A DNA stretch of 55,087 bases from Oscillospiraceae bacterium (GCA_017428565.1 JAFRQP010000039.1:1-55087); one strand, 5' to 3'; shown: positions 1 to 8,150, counted from the stretch's first letter. Made by a program: numbers and translations. The notes: generated by a model from the letters alone, not told the origin.

Positions 1-1
1 C

Positions 2-406
2 ATGAAAACACAGAGATCCTTTTTTGAGCAGAACGGCGGCACTTATTCGCGAGTTGGCGATGTGCTTCTTCCTAACCTCGTCATTGAGAACGCGGAGCAA
101 AGACCTCTTGGCAAATATGGTCTGAAGCGGAAACGCTATTTGAAAGAGCGGCATCCCGTGATCTTTTCCGAGTTGCTGCTGTCGGGAAAACTGTATCCGC
201 ATCTTTTGGAAATCGACGAGGCCTGTGAAGGTCGATTGGAACTGCTTATCCTGCAAATGGCCAAGAACGAAGGTGTGACCGAAGCGCTCAAAGCCGCCGA
301 GCAGATGGAATGGGTACGCCGCATGAACAGCATCCGCAGTCGAGCCGAGGAGATCGTGCTGCATGAGCTGGTCTACATCGAGGAGGCCGAAGATGCAGAT
401 ACTTGA
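2..406 (+). CDS. tnpV: TnpV family transposon-encoded protein
   Basis: A 134-residue protein matching the TnpV pattern: an N-terminal stretch FFEQNGGTYSRVGDVLLPNL, a middle LxxGKLYPHLLEIDEA segment and a C-terminal EQMEWVRRMNSIRSRAEEIV segment. TnpV proteins are small accessory proteins carried by clostridial mobile elements; their biochemical role is not established. The ATG at position 2 lies at the window edge, so the upstream signals and the rest of the element are not visible. It overlaps the next gene by 14 bases, so the two are translationally coupled. It indicates that the left edge of the window is the tail of a mobile element. Length is normal for the family. Confidence 0.8.
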   Translation: MKTQRSFFEQNGGTYSRVGDVLLPNLVIENAEQRPLGKYGLKRKRYLKERHPVIFSELLLSGKLYPHLLEIDEACEGRLELLILQMAKNEGVTEALKAAEQMEWVRRMNSIRSRAEEIVLHELVYIEEAEDADT

Positions 407-674
407 AGACCTTTACCTTGGTGATATCCGCCCCAACGAGCGCTTCTTCAAGCGCAACAGTCAGTACGCAAAAGCTCTCGATGAGGTCGTCAAGGTCGGC
501 GATACGCTGACCGAGTCGCTGAACGAGGAGCAAAAGAAGCTCTTTGAGGACTTCATGGACGCCCAGCGCGAGGTCACCGTCCTCACGGATTGCGAGACTT
601 TCTGCTACGCCTTCAAGCTCGGCGCGAAGATCATGCTCGACGTGCTGACAGATGGGCAAATGAAGGAAATATAA
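393..674 (+). CDS. DUF6809 family small protein
   Basis: A 93-residue acidic, probably all-helical soluble protein with no signal peptide. It begins MQILEDLYLGDIRPNE and has a C-terminal FCYAFKLGAKIMLDVL helix, the pattern of DUF6809 proteins that commonly sit beside tnpV in Firmicute mobile elements. I chose the ATG at 393, inside the end of tnpV, because it starts at the conserved family N-terminus; a longer form from 363 would add residues from the tnpV frame that do not fit. Function unknown. A strong hairpin follows the stop codon within a few bases, so this is the last gene of its operon. Confidence 0.65.
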   Translation: MQILEDLYLGDIRPNERFFKRNSQYAKALDEVVKVGDTLTESLNEEQKKLFEDFMDAQREVTVLTDCETFCYAFKLGAKIMLDVLTDGQMKEI

Positions 675-678
675 AACA

Positions 679-718
679 GGGTCCGAACAGAATCTCACGA
701 TCTGTTCGGACCCTTTCA
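679..718 (+). terminator. Hairpin terminator after the TnpV/DUF6809 pair
   Basis: A perfect 13-bp stem (679-691 with 701-713) and a 9-base loop, directly after the DUF6809 stop codon. The trailing T run is short (TTT at 714-716), so efficiency is uncertain. Confidence 0.7.
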
Positions 719-758
719 TACTGTATTCTCAGAAAAAAATCCCAAACACAAACTAAAA

Positions 759-797
759 ACAAGACGTCGAGCGATGATAGAACGCTCGGCGTCTTGT
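759..797 (-). terminator. Bidirectional hairpin, terminator for the MaoC gene
   Basis: A 15-bp stem (759-773 with 783-797) with one G-T wobble. Read on the minus strand it is followed by a T-rich stretch (TTTTTAGTTTG), as expected for an intrinsic terminator 12 bases beyond the MaoC stop codon. A T run also follows on the plus strand, so it may work in both directions and insulate the island from the mobile element to its left. Confidence 0.75.
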
Positions 798-809
798 TTT
801 TCGCGGCAA

Positions 810-1229
810 TTATGCTTTCGGCGGCATAACGGTCGCCTTGCCCTTGATCACAACGTCGCCGTTCTGATTGGTGCAGACCGTGTCAAGAATGGCGCGATTT
901 TTCTCGGGGATCAGTTCAGCCACCGTAGCCGTGGCCGTGATCGTATCGCCGATGGCAACGGGCTTGGTGAAGCGGAGCTCCTGCCCCATATAGATGGTGC
1001 CGGGGCCGGGCAGCAGCGTGCCGAGCACGGTGGAAATCAGGCCTGCCGACAGCATGCCGTGGGCGATCCGCTTGCCGAACATGCCTTTTTCAGCTTCGGT
1101 CTGGTTGACATGGGCGGGGTTGAAGTCGCCGCTGATGCCGGCGTACAGATACACGTCGGTTTCGGAAATGGTCTTGGTGAAAGAGGCGCTGTCGCCGATC
1201 TTCATTTCTCCGATGGTAATGCCTTTCAT
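810..1229 (-). CDS. MaoC-like (R)-specific enoyl-CoA hydratase
   Basis: A 139-residue single hot-dog-fold protein of the MaoC/PhaJ type, which hydrates trans-2-enoyl-CoA to (R)-3-hydroxyacyl-CoA in the cytosol. The hydratase signature is visible at about residues 30-60: YAGISGDFNPAHVN followed by GKRIAHGML, supplying the Asp and His expected for catalysis. The start at 1229 has AGGAGG seven bases upstream. It is transcribed away from the rest of the island, from a promoter (1290-1318) whose start region overlaps one of two identical dyads, so it is probably co-regulated with the rightward operon. It is the only hydratase-like gene in the cluster. A dehydratase working in the reverse direction is equally possible. 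Confidence 0.85.
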   Translation of the reverse strand: MKGITIGEMKIGDSASFTKTISETDVYLYAGISGDFNPAHVNQTEAEKGMFGKRIAHGMLSAGLISTVLGTLLPGPGTIYMGQELRFTKPVAIGDTITATATVAELIPEKNRAILDTVCTNQNGDVVIKGKATVMPPKA

Positions 1230-1266
1230 TTCAAAGCCTCCTGAATATCAGATTTGATCGTGAAAG

Positions 1267-1286
1267 ACATGAATAGCAGTTCATGT
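1267..1286. promoter_or_regulatory. Operator dyad, copy 1
   Basis: Inverted repeat ACATGAA-N6-TTCATGT. The same 20 bases recur exactly at 1417-1436 with 150 bp between equivalent positions. This copy overlaps the predicted transcription start of the MaoC gene, four bases from its -10 box. It is probably the binding site of the TetR regulator at 10381; that link is inferred. Confidence 0.75.
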
Positions 1287-1289
1287 AGA

Positions 1290-1318
1290 ATCATATCACG
1301 AGCCCTGTTTGCTGTCAA
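1290..1318 (-). promoter_or_regulatory. Promoter of the MaoC gene
   Basis: On the minus strand TTGACA (1318-1313), a 17-base spacer and TATGAT (1295-1290). This is a near-consensus vegetative promoter whose start falls in operator copy 1. Confidence 0.8.
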
Positions 1319-1378
1319 TGCCAAAAACTTATATGTAATTTTGTACAAACTGTCAAAACAATAATCCAGGCGTTTTCG

Positions 1379-1407
1379 TTGACATTGAAGATTCACATTG
1401 ATATATT
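1379..1407 (+). promoter_or_regulatory. Promoter of the rightward catabolic operon
   Basis: TTGACA (1379-1384), a 17-base spacer and TATATT (1402-1407). The start should lie near 1414, beside operator copy 2. Such a strong promoter in contact with a dyad suggests simple repression. Confidence 0.8.
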
Positions 1408-1416
1408 TATAGCAGA

Positions 1417-1436
1417 ACATGAATAGCAGTTCATGT
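1417..1436. promoter_or_regulatory. Operator dyad, copy 2
   Basis: Exact second copy of the 20-bp dyad at 1267-1286, located just downstream of the rightward -10 box. The two copies guard the two divergent promoters and could also allow looping across 150 bp. Confidence 0.75.
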
Positions 1437-1472
1437 GAATTATAATTCGTTTGCGGTAAGGAGGACAATCAT

Positions 1473-2498
1473 ATGAGTGATAAAGTTCCCGTAGGCATCG
1501 TAGGCATCGGCATCTATCTTCCGAAGAAGATCATGACGGCGAAGGAAATATCCGACGCCACCGGAGGCGTCTGGAGCGAGGACGCCGTAAAGAACAAACT
1601 GGGCATTATTCAGAAGTACGTTCCTTCCGACGAACCCTGCGACGGAACGCAGGAAATGGGCGCTCTGGCTGCGCTGGACTGCCTGAAGAACACGGGTATC
1701 GATCCGCTGGATATCGACGCGATCCTCTGCTTCGGCGAGGAATGGAAGGAGTATCCGCTCACCACCTCGGCCTGCTACATTCAGGATCGCATCGGTGCGA
1801 AGAACGCCTGGGGCATCGATGTGCAGAACCGTTGCTGCACGACCGTCTCCGCGATGAAGCTTGCCAAGGACATCCTGCTGGCTGACGACGAGGTCAATAC
1901 CATTCTGGTGGCCGGCGGATACCGCAACTGCGATTTCATCGACTTCACCGACAGCGGTGTTTCCTTCATGTTCAACCTCGCCGCGGGCGGCGGCGCGGTA
2001 ATCCTGCAGAAGGGCTATGAGAAGAACCAGCTTCTCGGCACGCATATCATGTCCGACGGCTCCGTTGTCCATACCTGCGGCTCGAAGGTCGGCGGTATCT
2101 CCGATCCCGTTACCGCGGAAAACGTCAAGGAATTCGGCATGCTCCGTCTGATGGACTCTCCGAAGATGAAGGGACTGCTCAACACGGTCTCGATGCCGAA
2201 CTGGTATCACTGCATCGACGAGGCGCTCCGCAAGTCCGGCAAAACGCGCGCGGATATCGGCTATCTCGACATCCTGCACATCAAGCGTTCCGGCCACCTC
2301 GGCATGCTCAGGGACCTTGGTCTCACCGAAGACCAGACGATCTATCTGGAAAACTACGGACACGTCGGCCAGGTCGACCAGCTCCTGTCCCTTAAGCTCG
2401 GACTTGAGGCGGGCAAGGTCAAGCCCGGTACCGTGGTCTGCATGATCGCGGCGGGCATTGGCTATACCTGGGCAGCCAACGTGATCCAATGGGGTTGA
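1473..2498 (+). CDS. KAS III / HMG-CoA-synthase-like condensing enzyme
   Basis: A 341-residue thiolase-fold protein of the FabH/HMG-CoA synthase superfamily. The nucleophile aligns with C121 in DVQNRCCTTVSA, which carries a second Cys at 122. The active-site His aligns with H269 in DILHIKRSGH. Where KAS III has Asn in its YGNTSAAS motif, this protein reads YGHVGQVD, so the Asn is replaced by His (H297). That argues against ordinary fatty-acid initiation and for a specialised acyl-CoA Claisen condensation or its reverse. RBS GTAAGGAGG lies just upstream of the ATG. It is the first gene of the rightward operon, followed four bases later by livH. The exact reaction is not known. Confidence 0.75.
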   Translation: MSDKVPVGIVGIGIYLPKKIMTAKEISDATGGVWSEDAVKNKLGIIQKYVPSDEPCDGTQEMGALAALDCLKNTGIDPLDIDAILCFGEEWKEYPLTTSACYIQDRIGAKNAWGIDVQNRCCTTVSAMKLAKDILLADDEVNTILVAGGYRNCDFIDFTDSGVSFMFNLAAGGGAVILQKGYEKNQLLGTHIMSDGSVVHTCGSKVGGISDPVTAENVKEFGMLRLMDSPKMKGLLNTVSMPNWYHCIDEALRKSGKTRADIGYLDILHIKRSGHLGMLRDLGLTEDQTIYLENYGHVGQVDQLLSLKLGLEAGKVKPGTVVCMIAAGIGYTWAANVIQWG

Positions 2499-2502
2499 TT
2501 TT

Positions 2503-3438
2503 TTGTTTATTTCTTTTCTCTCAACAATTTGCGGCTCGCTTCTGAGCATGTGCGTGACGGCATTGGCCGCCTTTGCCGTGACGATCATCTTCCGCACGTC
2601 CACGACGGCCAATTTCGCACAGGGGGCGATTTCTGCCTTCGGCTGCTATGTCGTCGCAGACCTGCTGAATAAGCATGGCATCCCGGTCTGGATCGGGGTG
2701 TTCGCCGGCGTGCTGGTCGGCGTAGTGATCGGTGTGTTTATCGATCTACTCGTCTTCAGACGCGGCCGCCATGTGAACGAGCTCGGCAAGCAGATCATCA
2801 CCATGGGCTTTGTATCGCTGTTCTTCGGAGGCATCCCACTCGTATTCGGTACGCCCGAGCGCATCCCCTTTGAGGCCTTTTACAACACGGTCAAGGCCAA
2901 GACTTCGCCGAACTTCGTCATCCCCGCGCTGGGCGGCGAGATCGTCATCACCAAGCACGCGGTCATCTGCCTGGGCATCACCGTCGTTGTGCTGGCGGTC
3001 CTGTTCCTGCTGCTGAAATACAGCAAATGGGGCCTCGGCGTCCGCGCGACGGCCTCGAGCGAGTTTACGGCGGAGCTCATGGGCATCGACACGCACGTCA
3101 TCACCGCGATCTCCTGGGCGTTGGCCTGCGGTTTGGGTGTTCTGGCGGCGGTCATGTACGCGGGCGGCGGTACGTCGATTTCCGCGGCTTTCATGACGAC
3201 GATCCAGGTCAACGCTTTTCTCGCCTGTATTCTCGGAGGCTTCTCTACCTTTTACGGGCCGGTGATCGGCGCTGTGCTGATCCCGCTGGCTGCAAGCTGC
3301 GTGGGCTTTTTGGCAAACTTCAAAGGCTTTTACGGGATCTCACGCTGGCAGATGGTCATTGTCTATGTCCTGCTTCTGATCGCGATCCTGATCAAGCCTG
3401 AAGGGCTGTTTGGCAAAAAGACACTCAAGAAGGTATGA
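2503..3438 (+). CDS. livH: Branched-chain-amino-acid-type ABC permease (LivH family)
   Basis: A 311-residue integral membrane protein with about eight hydrophobic segments and the LivH pattern: an early TANFAQGAISAFGCYV segment and a C-terminal FLACILGGFSTFYGPVIGAVLI loop that contacts the ATPase. It starts at a TTG with GGGG eight bases upstream, four bases after the previous stop. It should form the translocation pore with the LivM protein encoded next. The Liv name describes the family only. In this acyl-CoA context the substrate may be an aromatic or other carboxylate rather than an amino acid, as is known for several HAAT-family importers. Confidence 0.85.
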   Translation: MFISFLSTICGSLLSMCVTALAAFAVTIIFRTSTTANFAQGAISAFGCYVVADLLNKHGIPVWIGVFAGVLVGVVIGVFIDLLVFRRGRHVNELGKQIITMGFVSLFFGGIPLVFGTPERIPFEAFYNTVKAKTSPNFVIPALGGEIVITKHAVICLGITVVVLAVLFLLLKYSKWGLGVRATASSEFTAELMGIDTHVITAISWALACGLGVLAAVMYAGGGTSISAAFMTTIQVNAFLACILGGFSTFYGPVIGAVLIPLAASCVGFLANFKGFYGISRWQMVIVYVLLLIAILIKPEGLFGKKTLKKV

Positions 3439-3446
3439 GGTGTGCT

Positions 3447-4532
3447 ATGGATATCAAACAGGAATATCTCAGCGCCGCATACCCTGGGGGCGCAAAAAAG
3501 AATATCGGCTCAAACATCCGCGCAGTCTTTGCCAATCCCTTGGCGCAGATCGCGCTTGTCGGCGTCGTGCTTGCGCTCGTGCAGTTTCTGGCGCTCGGCG
3601 GCATGATCTCCTCGGCTTTTGCCTATGCGCTCGGGAATACGCTGATCTATGCGATTGTGGCGATCGGCTTTTGCCTGCTGCTCGGGTATTCAGGCCTGGC
3701 ATCGCTCGGAACGGCGGGCTTTATCGGTCTTGGTTCCTATGTCGCTTTTTATCTGATCGAGGGGATGGGCGCACCGTATTATGTGGCGCTGCTGGTGACA
3801 CTTGCGGTTTCGATCACGATCGGCGTGATCGTGGGCTTCATCTCGCTGAGGATAGAAGGCATCTATCTGGCAATCATGACGCTGGCGCTGGCAGAGATCA
3901 TCCGCAGCCTGCTCATGGTGCTCAAGGCGACGATCAAGATCAACATCAACAACATCGTGCTCTTTGGCGTCAACGTCAATGAAAAGGCTGTCTATCTGCT
4001 CATCACGGCAACCTTTGTGATCCTGATGGTACTGACTTCAAACCTCATCCGCAGCCCGGTCGGGCGCGCGATGCTGGCCATGAAGGACAGCACCTCGGCC
4101 TCCCAGGCGATGGGGATCAGCCTGATGAAGTATCGTCTGCTTGCCTTCGTCATCTCTACGGTCTATGCCGCTATGGGCGGACTGCTGTACATGATGTACG
4201 TGCGCAACATGACGACAGCCACCTCAACGCTGCTCACGCTGAGCACCTCGCTGAATATTCTCGGCGCGGTCATTATCGGCGGAGCAAAGTCGCTCTGGGG
4301 CACAACCTTAGGTACGTTTATCATTTACGGTCTTCAGTCCATGTTTCTCAGCAAAATCCGTTTCTTTGTCGATCACCCCGCCTTTATCACCATGATCACG
4401 GGACTTTTGATCATCCTTGTCGTGATGTTCTTCCCGGGCGGCTTTGCCCAGATGCTTGCAGCCTTCAGAGGTTGGCTGCGCAGGAAACGGATAGAAAGGA
4501 GGATCCGCGCGTATGTCGATGACAGGAACTGA
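3447..4532 (+). CDS. livM: Branched-chain-amino-acid-type ABC permease (LivM family)
   Basis: A 361-residue membrane protein with about ten hydrophobic segments. LivM features include GYSGLASLGTAGFIGLGSYV near residue 80 and LNILGAVIIGGAKSLWGTTLG in the C-terminal third. I chose the ATG at 3447, preceded by GAGGTG, over the in-frame ATG at 3435, whose ribosome site would be too close; the 3435 ATG overlaps the livH stop by four bases. The C-terminus is a basic tail (RRKRIERRIRAYVDD) and overlaps the next gene by 20 bases. It pairs with LivH to form the transmembrane channel. Confidence 0.85.
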   Translation: MDIKQEYLSAAYPGGAKKNIGSNIRAVFANPLAQIALVGVVLALVQFLALGGMISSAFAYALGNTLIYAIVAIGFCLLLGYSGLASLGTAGFIGLGSYVAFYLIEGMGAPYYVALLVTLAVSITIGVIVGFISLRIEGIYLAIMTLALAEIIRSLLMVLKATIKININNIVLFGVNVNEKAVYLLITATFVILMVLTSNLIRSPVGRAMLAMKDSTSASQAMGISLMKYRLLAFVISTVYAAMGGLLYMMYVRNMTTATSTLLTLSTSLNILGAVIIGGAKSLWGTTLGTFIIYGLQSMFLSKIRFFVDHPAFITMITGLLIILVVMFFPGGFAQMLAAFRGWLRRKRIERRIRAYVDDRN

Positions 4533-5883
4533 GCGGCGACTCCTGAAAAAAGCCAGACGGCTGAAGACCGAGATCGAAATGCTGACCGCTTCCCGAGATC
4601 TGAGGATCGAGCGGGAAACGGAAAAAACAGCAGCTCGCCGCGCGGAGCAGCTCCGTCAGGAAGGGCTGCGGGCGGCGGAGGAAAGCTTTGAAAGTTTAGG
4701 CGCCGACGAGATCCGCCGTGCGATCACAGAAAAACGTCTGCGCGAAGAGAACGAACGCTATGCCGCGCTCCGCAAGGAGATCCTCCTTTGCGGCTATCTG
4801 CTGAGCGACGAGGAAAACGAGGCGCTCGCCTCCGCGCACGAATCACATCTGGAGCGCATCCGTGAGAAGACGACCGCGGAGCTCAGCTCTCTGTCAAACC
4901 CGAGCGCCGGAAAGAAGCTCGAGCTTCCCGCTGTCGCGGAGGAGGGCGCGGCGCCGGATACGACGAAGCTCCGTGAGCGCTGCGACAGAAAAATCGAAAA
5001 TGCGAAAGAACGCCTGAGAAATGTCGAGCGGCGACTGGAAAGCAGCGGGGCATCGAACCGTCAGGCGGAATTGGAAGAAGGCATCATCCTTCGCATTCAG
5101 GATTTGAAAATGTACTTCGGCGGCGTTAAAGCCGTGGATGGGCTAAGCTTCGATGTACATGAGGGTGAGATCTTCGGCCTGATCGGTCCGAACGGCGCGG
5201 GCAAAACGACGGTCTTTAACTGTATCACGCAGTTCTACAAGCCCACCGGCGGTACGCTGCTGTTCCGCGGCAGAGAAAATGAAGTCGTAGATCTGACGAA
5301 GGAAAAAGTGCACGACGTCATCCTGCACGGAATCGTGAGGACCTTTCAGAACGTGGAGGTGGTCCCGGAGCTGACGGTTTTGGAAAACCTTCTGATTGCC
5401 GGACACCGCCAGTATTCTTCCGGGATCGCGGCCAGCGCCCTGCATCTGCCGAAGCTCCGGCGAGAGGAGGACGTGATCCGCTATAAAGCAGAGAAAGTTC
5501 TCTCATTCATGGGCCTGAGCGCCTATGCCGGCGCGTATGCTTTCGGCCTTCCCTACGGCATCCTCAAAAAGATCGAGATCGCCCGAACGCTGATGTGCTC
5601 GCCGCGGCTGATCATCCTTGACGAACCGGCCGCCGGTCTGAACGACACGGAAACGGCGGATCTCGCGCGGCTGATCCGCCGCATCCGCGAGGAGTACAGC
5701 TGCACGATCCTCCTCGTTGAGCACGACATGGGTCTCGTGATGGACGTGTGTGACAACATCTGCGCCATTTCCTTCGGAAAGCTTCTTGCTTTCGGTACAC
5801 CGGAGAAGATCCAGACAAACCGCGATGTGCAGCAGGCATATCTCGGCGTGGATGAGGAGGGCGAGAGCGATGGCACTGCTTGA
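4513..5883 (+). CDS. livG: LivG-type ABC ATPase with long N-terminal coiled-coil extension
   Basis: 456 residues, about 200 more than a normal LivG. Residues 1-190 are highly charged and helix-rich (many E, R, K, A and L) and look like a coiled coil; I recognise no known domain there. From about residue 191 a complete ATPase follows: Walker A GPNGAGKT at 225-232, Q-loop TFQNVEVVPELTV, signature LPYGILKKIEIA (degenerate, but LivG signatures often are), Walker B LIILDEPAAGLN and switch VEHDM. The start has AAAGGAGG nine bases upstream, and there is no internal frameshift, so the fusion appears genuine. It should power the importer together with LivF. The extension may dock a cytosolic partner or regulate the transporter. 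Confidence 0.85.
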   Translation: MSMTGTERRLLKKARRLKTEIEMLTASRDLRIERETEKTAARRAEQLRQEGLRAAEESFESLGADEIRRAITEKRLREENERYAALRKEILLCGYLLSDEENEALASAHESHLERIREKTTAELSSLSNPSAGKKLELPAVAEEGAAPDTTKLRERCDRKIENAKERLRNVERRLESSGASNRQAELEEGIILRIQDLKMYFGGVKAVDGLSFDVHEGEIFGLIGPNGAGKTTVFNCITQFYKPTGGTLLFRGRENEVVDLTKEKVHDVILHGIVRTFQNVEVVPELTVLENLLIAGHRQYSSGIAASALHLPKLRREEDVIRYKAEKVLSFMGLSAYAGAYAFGLPYGILKKIEIARTLMCSPRLIILDEPAAGLNDTETADLARLIRRIREEYSCTILLVEHDMGLVMDVCDNICAISFGKLLAFGTPEKIQTNRDVQQAYLGVDEEGESDGTA

Positions 5884-6589
5884 AATCAGAGACCTTAAGG
5901 TCAACTACGGGCCGATCCAGGCGATCCGGGGGATCGATCTCGACGTCGAAGAAGGCAGTATCGTTGCGCTTCTCGGAGCAAACGGCGCAGGAAAGACCAC
6001 TACGCTGCGCACCATCAGCGGCGTCATCAAACCGGGTGGCGGGAGTATTCACCTTGCCGGGCAAGAGATCTCCCATCTTCGTGCCTGTAAGATCGCTCGC
6101 ATGGGCATCAACATGTCGCCGGAAGGACGTCTGGTCTTCAGCGGTCTGACCGTGGAGGAAAACCTGCGTGCAGGAGCCTATTGCATTCGCTCGCGTACGG
6201 AGACGGAGAAAAACATGCGCCGTGTTCTGGCGCTGTTCCCGCGTCTGGAGGAGCGGCTGCGGCAGCAGGCCGGAACGCTCTCTGGAGGCGAACAGCAAAT
6301 GCTGGCGATCGCGCGGGCGCTGATGGCAAGCCCTAAACTGCTGATGCTGGACGAGCCGAGCCTTGGCCTTGCGCCGCTGGTGATCAAAGACATCTTCCGT
6401 ACACTGCAGGAGATCCGTGCCGAAGGCACAACGATCCTGATCGTGGAACAAAACGCTTTGGCCACACTGAAGATCGCAGACTACGGCTATGTCCTCGAGC
6501 TGGGTAAAATCAGTATGAAGGGGCCTGCGGACGAGCTGATCCACGACGAAAAGCTCATTGAGGCCTATCTTGGCAACAGGAAAACGTAA
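5870..6589 (+). CDS. livF: LivF-type ABC ATPase
   Basis: A 239-residue ATPase of normal LivF length. It has Walker A GANGAGKTTT, the LivF-typical GRLVFSGLTVEENL segment, signature LSGGEQQMLAIARAL, Walker B LLMLDEPSLGLAP and switch VEQNA. I chose the ATG at 5870 because GAGGAGG lies nine bases upstream and the protein then starts MALLEIRDLKVNYG, the family N-terminus; an earlier in-frame ATG at 5750 would read through the end of livG. It overlaps livG by 14 bases. It forms the second half of the importer's ATPase heterodimer. Confidence 0.9.
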   Translation: MALLEIRDLKVNYGPIQAIRGIDLDVEEGSIVALLGANGAGKTTTLRTISGVIKPGGGSIHLAGQEISHLRACKIARMGINMSPEGRLVFSGLTVEENLRAGAYCIRSRTETEKNMRRVLALFPRLEERLRQQAGTLSGGEQQMLAIARALMASPKLLMLDEPSLGLAPLVIKDIFRTLQEIRAEGTTILIVEQNALATLKIADYGYVLELGKISMKGPADELIHDEKLIEAYLGNRKT

Positions 6590-6640
6590 GCTGTCGCGAA
6601 AGCGATAAATAATATGAACAAATACAAAGGAGGAAGCAAA

Positions 6641-8083
6641 ATGAAAAAAGTTCTGGCACTTCTACTGGCTCTCGCGCTCTGCCTGTCTCTGGCCGCCTGC
6701 GGCGGAGGACTGACCAATGAGCAGCCCGCGACCCCGGCCGACAAGCCGGCGGATCAGCCGACACAGGCCGACACCCCCGCAGACGCTCCCGCGGACACCC
6801 CCGCAGACGCTCCCGCGGACACCCCCGCAGACCAGCCTGCTGAAGCGGGCGACGGCTACGCACCCTTTGTTCCCGTTCAGGGAGTGGACGACACGACGAT
6901 CCTTGTCGGCAACACGGCTGCCACGACAGGCGCTTTTGCCACGGTCGGCATTCCGTTCAACGCCGGCATGGAGGCCGCGTTCATGGCCTATAACCTCTCC
7001 GGAGGCTTTGACGGCCGGTCCATCCAGCTCATCCACTATGACGACGGCTTCGACGCCGCGCAGGGCCTGACCTACACGCAGACGCTTGTGGAGACCGATC
7101 ATGTCTTCGCCATTGTCGGCCACTTCGGCACCAACACCGTCGGCGCCACGCTCGACTACCTCAAGCAGATGGGTATCCCCATGGTCTATGCCGCCACCGG
7201 TATTGCGGAGCTCTATCAGGAGGGCGCGACCGGCAACGACAAGGTCATCTACCCTGTTCAGCCCATTTACAACTCCGAGGGCCGCGTGCTGCTCGCCCGC
7301 GCGCTCGCTCCCGTTGAGGGGGGCATGGGTCTCGGCGGCACCAAGATCGGCGTAATTTCCACCACGGACGACGCGGGCGTCGGCCTGCTCTACGGCGTGC
7401 AGAAGCAGAATGAGACGCTGGGCGTCGAGATCGTCTATCAGGAAGTCGACGCGGCGGCCACCGACTACTCCGCGGCTGTGAACGTGCTGAAGAACGCCGG
7501 CTGCGATGTGGTCATTGCCTGCATGAACCAGGCGCCGCTTGCGATCCTCATGTCCTCTATGCGCGACGCCAACTATAACGCCAACGTCGTGACCTCCTAC
7601 GTCAATGCCTCCGCGGTCACGCTGGGCGCTTTCGTGGAGAACGGCTCCGTGACGGAAGACCGCCGCGTGTATTGCACCGCCTGGCTCGACACCAGCACCG
7701 AGGAAGGCATGAACGGCTACCTTGAGTTCTACGCAGCCATGAGCGCCTGGGAGCTTGCCAACGGCGGCTCCGGCAACGACAACGCGCTGAACTCCTATGC
7801 GATGGCGGGCTACATCGCCGGCAGCCTGTTTGTCCAGGCACTGCAGGCCCTGCACGATCAGGGCCTCGAGCTCAACTGGGCCAACTTCAACGACGTGATG
7901 GAATCCACCGATTTCATGATCCCCATGGGCGGCGAGATTAACTACCACAACGGCGACCGTCTGGCTATCACTTCTCTGGCGCTGAACACCATCTCCCTCG
8001 AGCCGGGCGAGAGCGGCTACTATGAACTGCAGATCGTCAGCCCGATCATGAGCCTCGACGACGTGCTTGCAACGATCAAGTAA
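6641..8083 (+). CDS. Lipoprotein substrate-binding protein of the Liv-type importer
   Basis: A 480-residue periplasmic-binding-protein-like lipoprotein (Peripla_BP_6/LivJ family). A signal peptide with lipobox LAAC places the lipidated Cys at residue 20. A low-complexity Pro-Ala-Asp linker (about residues 28-66) holds the ligand-binding domain off the membrane. The domain starts near VDDTTILVGNTAATTGAFA and continues with two Rossmann-like lobes. Start chosen at 6641 (AAAGGAGG upstream); an ATG at 6614 lacks a good ribosome site. It captures the transported ligand for LivHMGF. Residues in the fold do not tell me the ligand. A stem-loop follows the stop codon. Confidence 0.88.
   Translation: MKKVLALLLALALCLSLAACGGGLTNEQPATPADKPADQPTQADTPADAPADTPADAPADTPADQPAEAGDGYAPFVPVQGVDDTTILVGNTAATTGAFATVGIPFNAGMEAAFMAYNLSGGFDGRSIQLIHYDDGFDAAQGLTYTQTLVETDHVFAIVGHFGTNTVGATLDYLKQMGIPMVYAATGIAELYQEGATGNDKVIYPVQPIYNSEGRVLLARALAPVEGGMGLGGTKIGVISTTDDAGVGLLYGVQKQNETLGVEIVYQEVDAAATDYSAAVNVLKNAGCDVVIACMNQAPLAILMSSMRDANYNANVVTSYVNASAVTLGAFVENGSVTEDRRVYCTAWLDTSTEEGMNGYLEFYAAMSAWELANGGSGNDNALNSYAMAGYIAGSLFVQALQALHDQGLELNWANFNDVMESTDFMIPMGGEINYHNGDRLAITSLALNTISLEPGESGYYELQIVSPIMSLDDVLATIK
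6770..6832 (+). repeat. 24-bp in-frame tandem repeat in the binding-protein linker
   Basis: Two exact 24-bp units (6770-6793 and 6794-6817) plus a 15-bp partial third, encoding DTPADAPA repeats. The repeat keeps frame, so copy-number change would alter only linker length. Confidence 0.85.
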
Positions 8084-8101
8084 CTGTGTCATAATCGGAT
8101 A

Positions 8102-8125
8102 GGGCTGCGGCATCAGCCGCAGCCC
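8102..8125 (+). other. GC-rich stem-loop between binding protein and CoA-transferase genes
   Basis: A perfect 10-bp stem (8102-8111 with 8116-8125) and a 4-base loop, with no T run after it. Such hairpins after binding-protein genes usually protect the upstream mRNA and dampen downstream expression; that role is inferred here. Confidence 0.65.
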
Positions 8126-8150
8126 AGTGCAAAAAATCGGAGGACAGATC

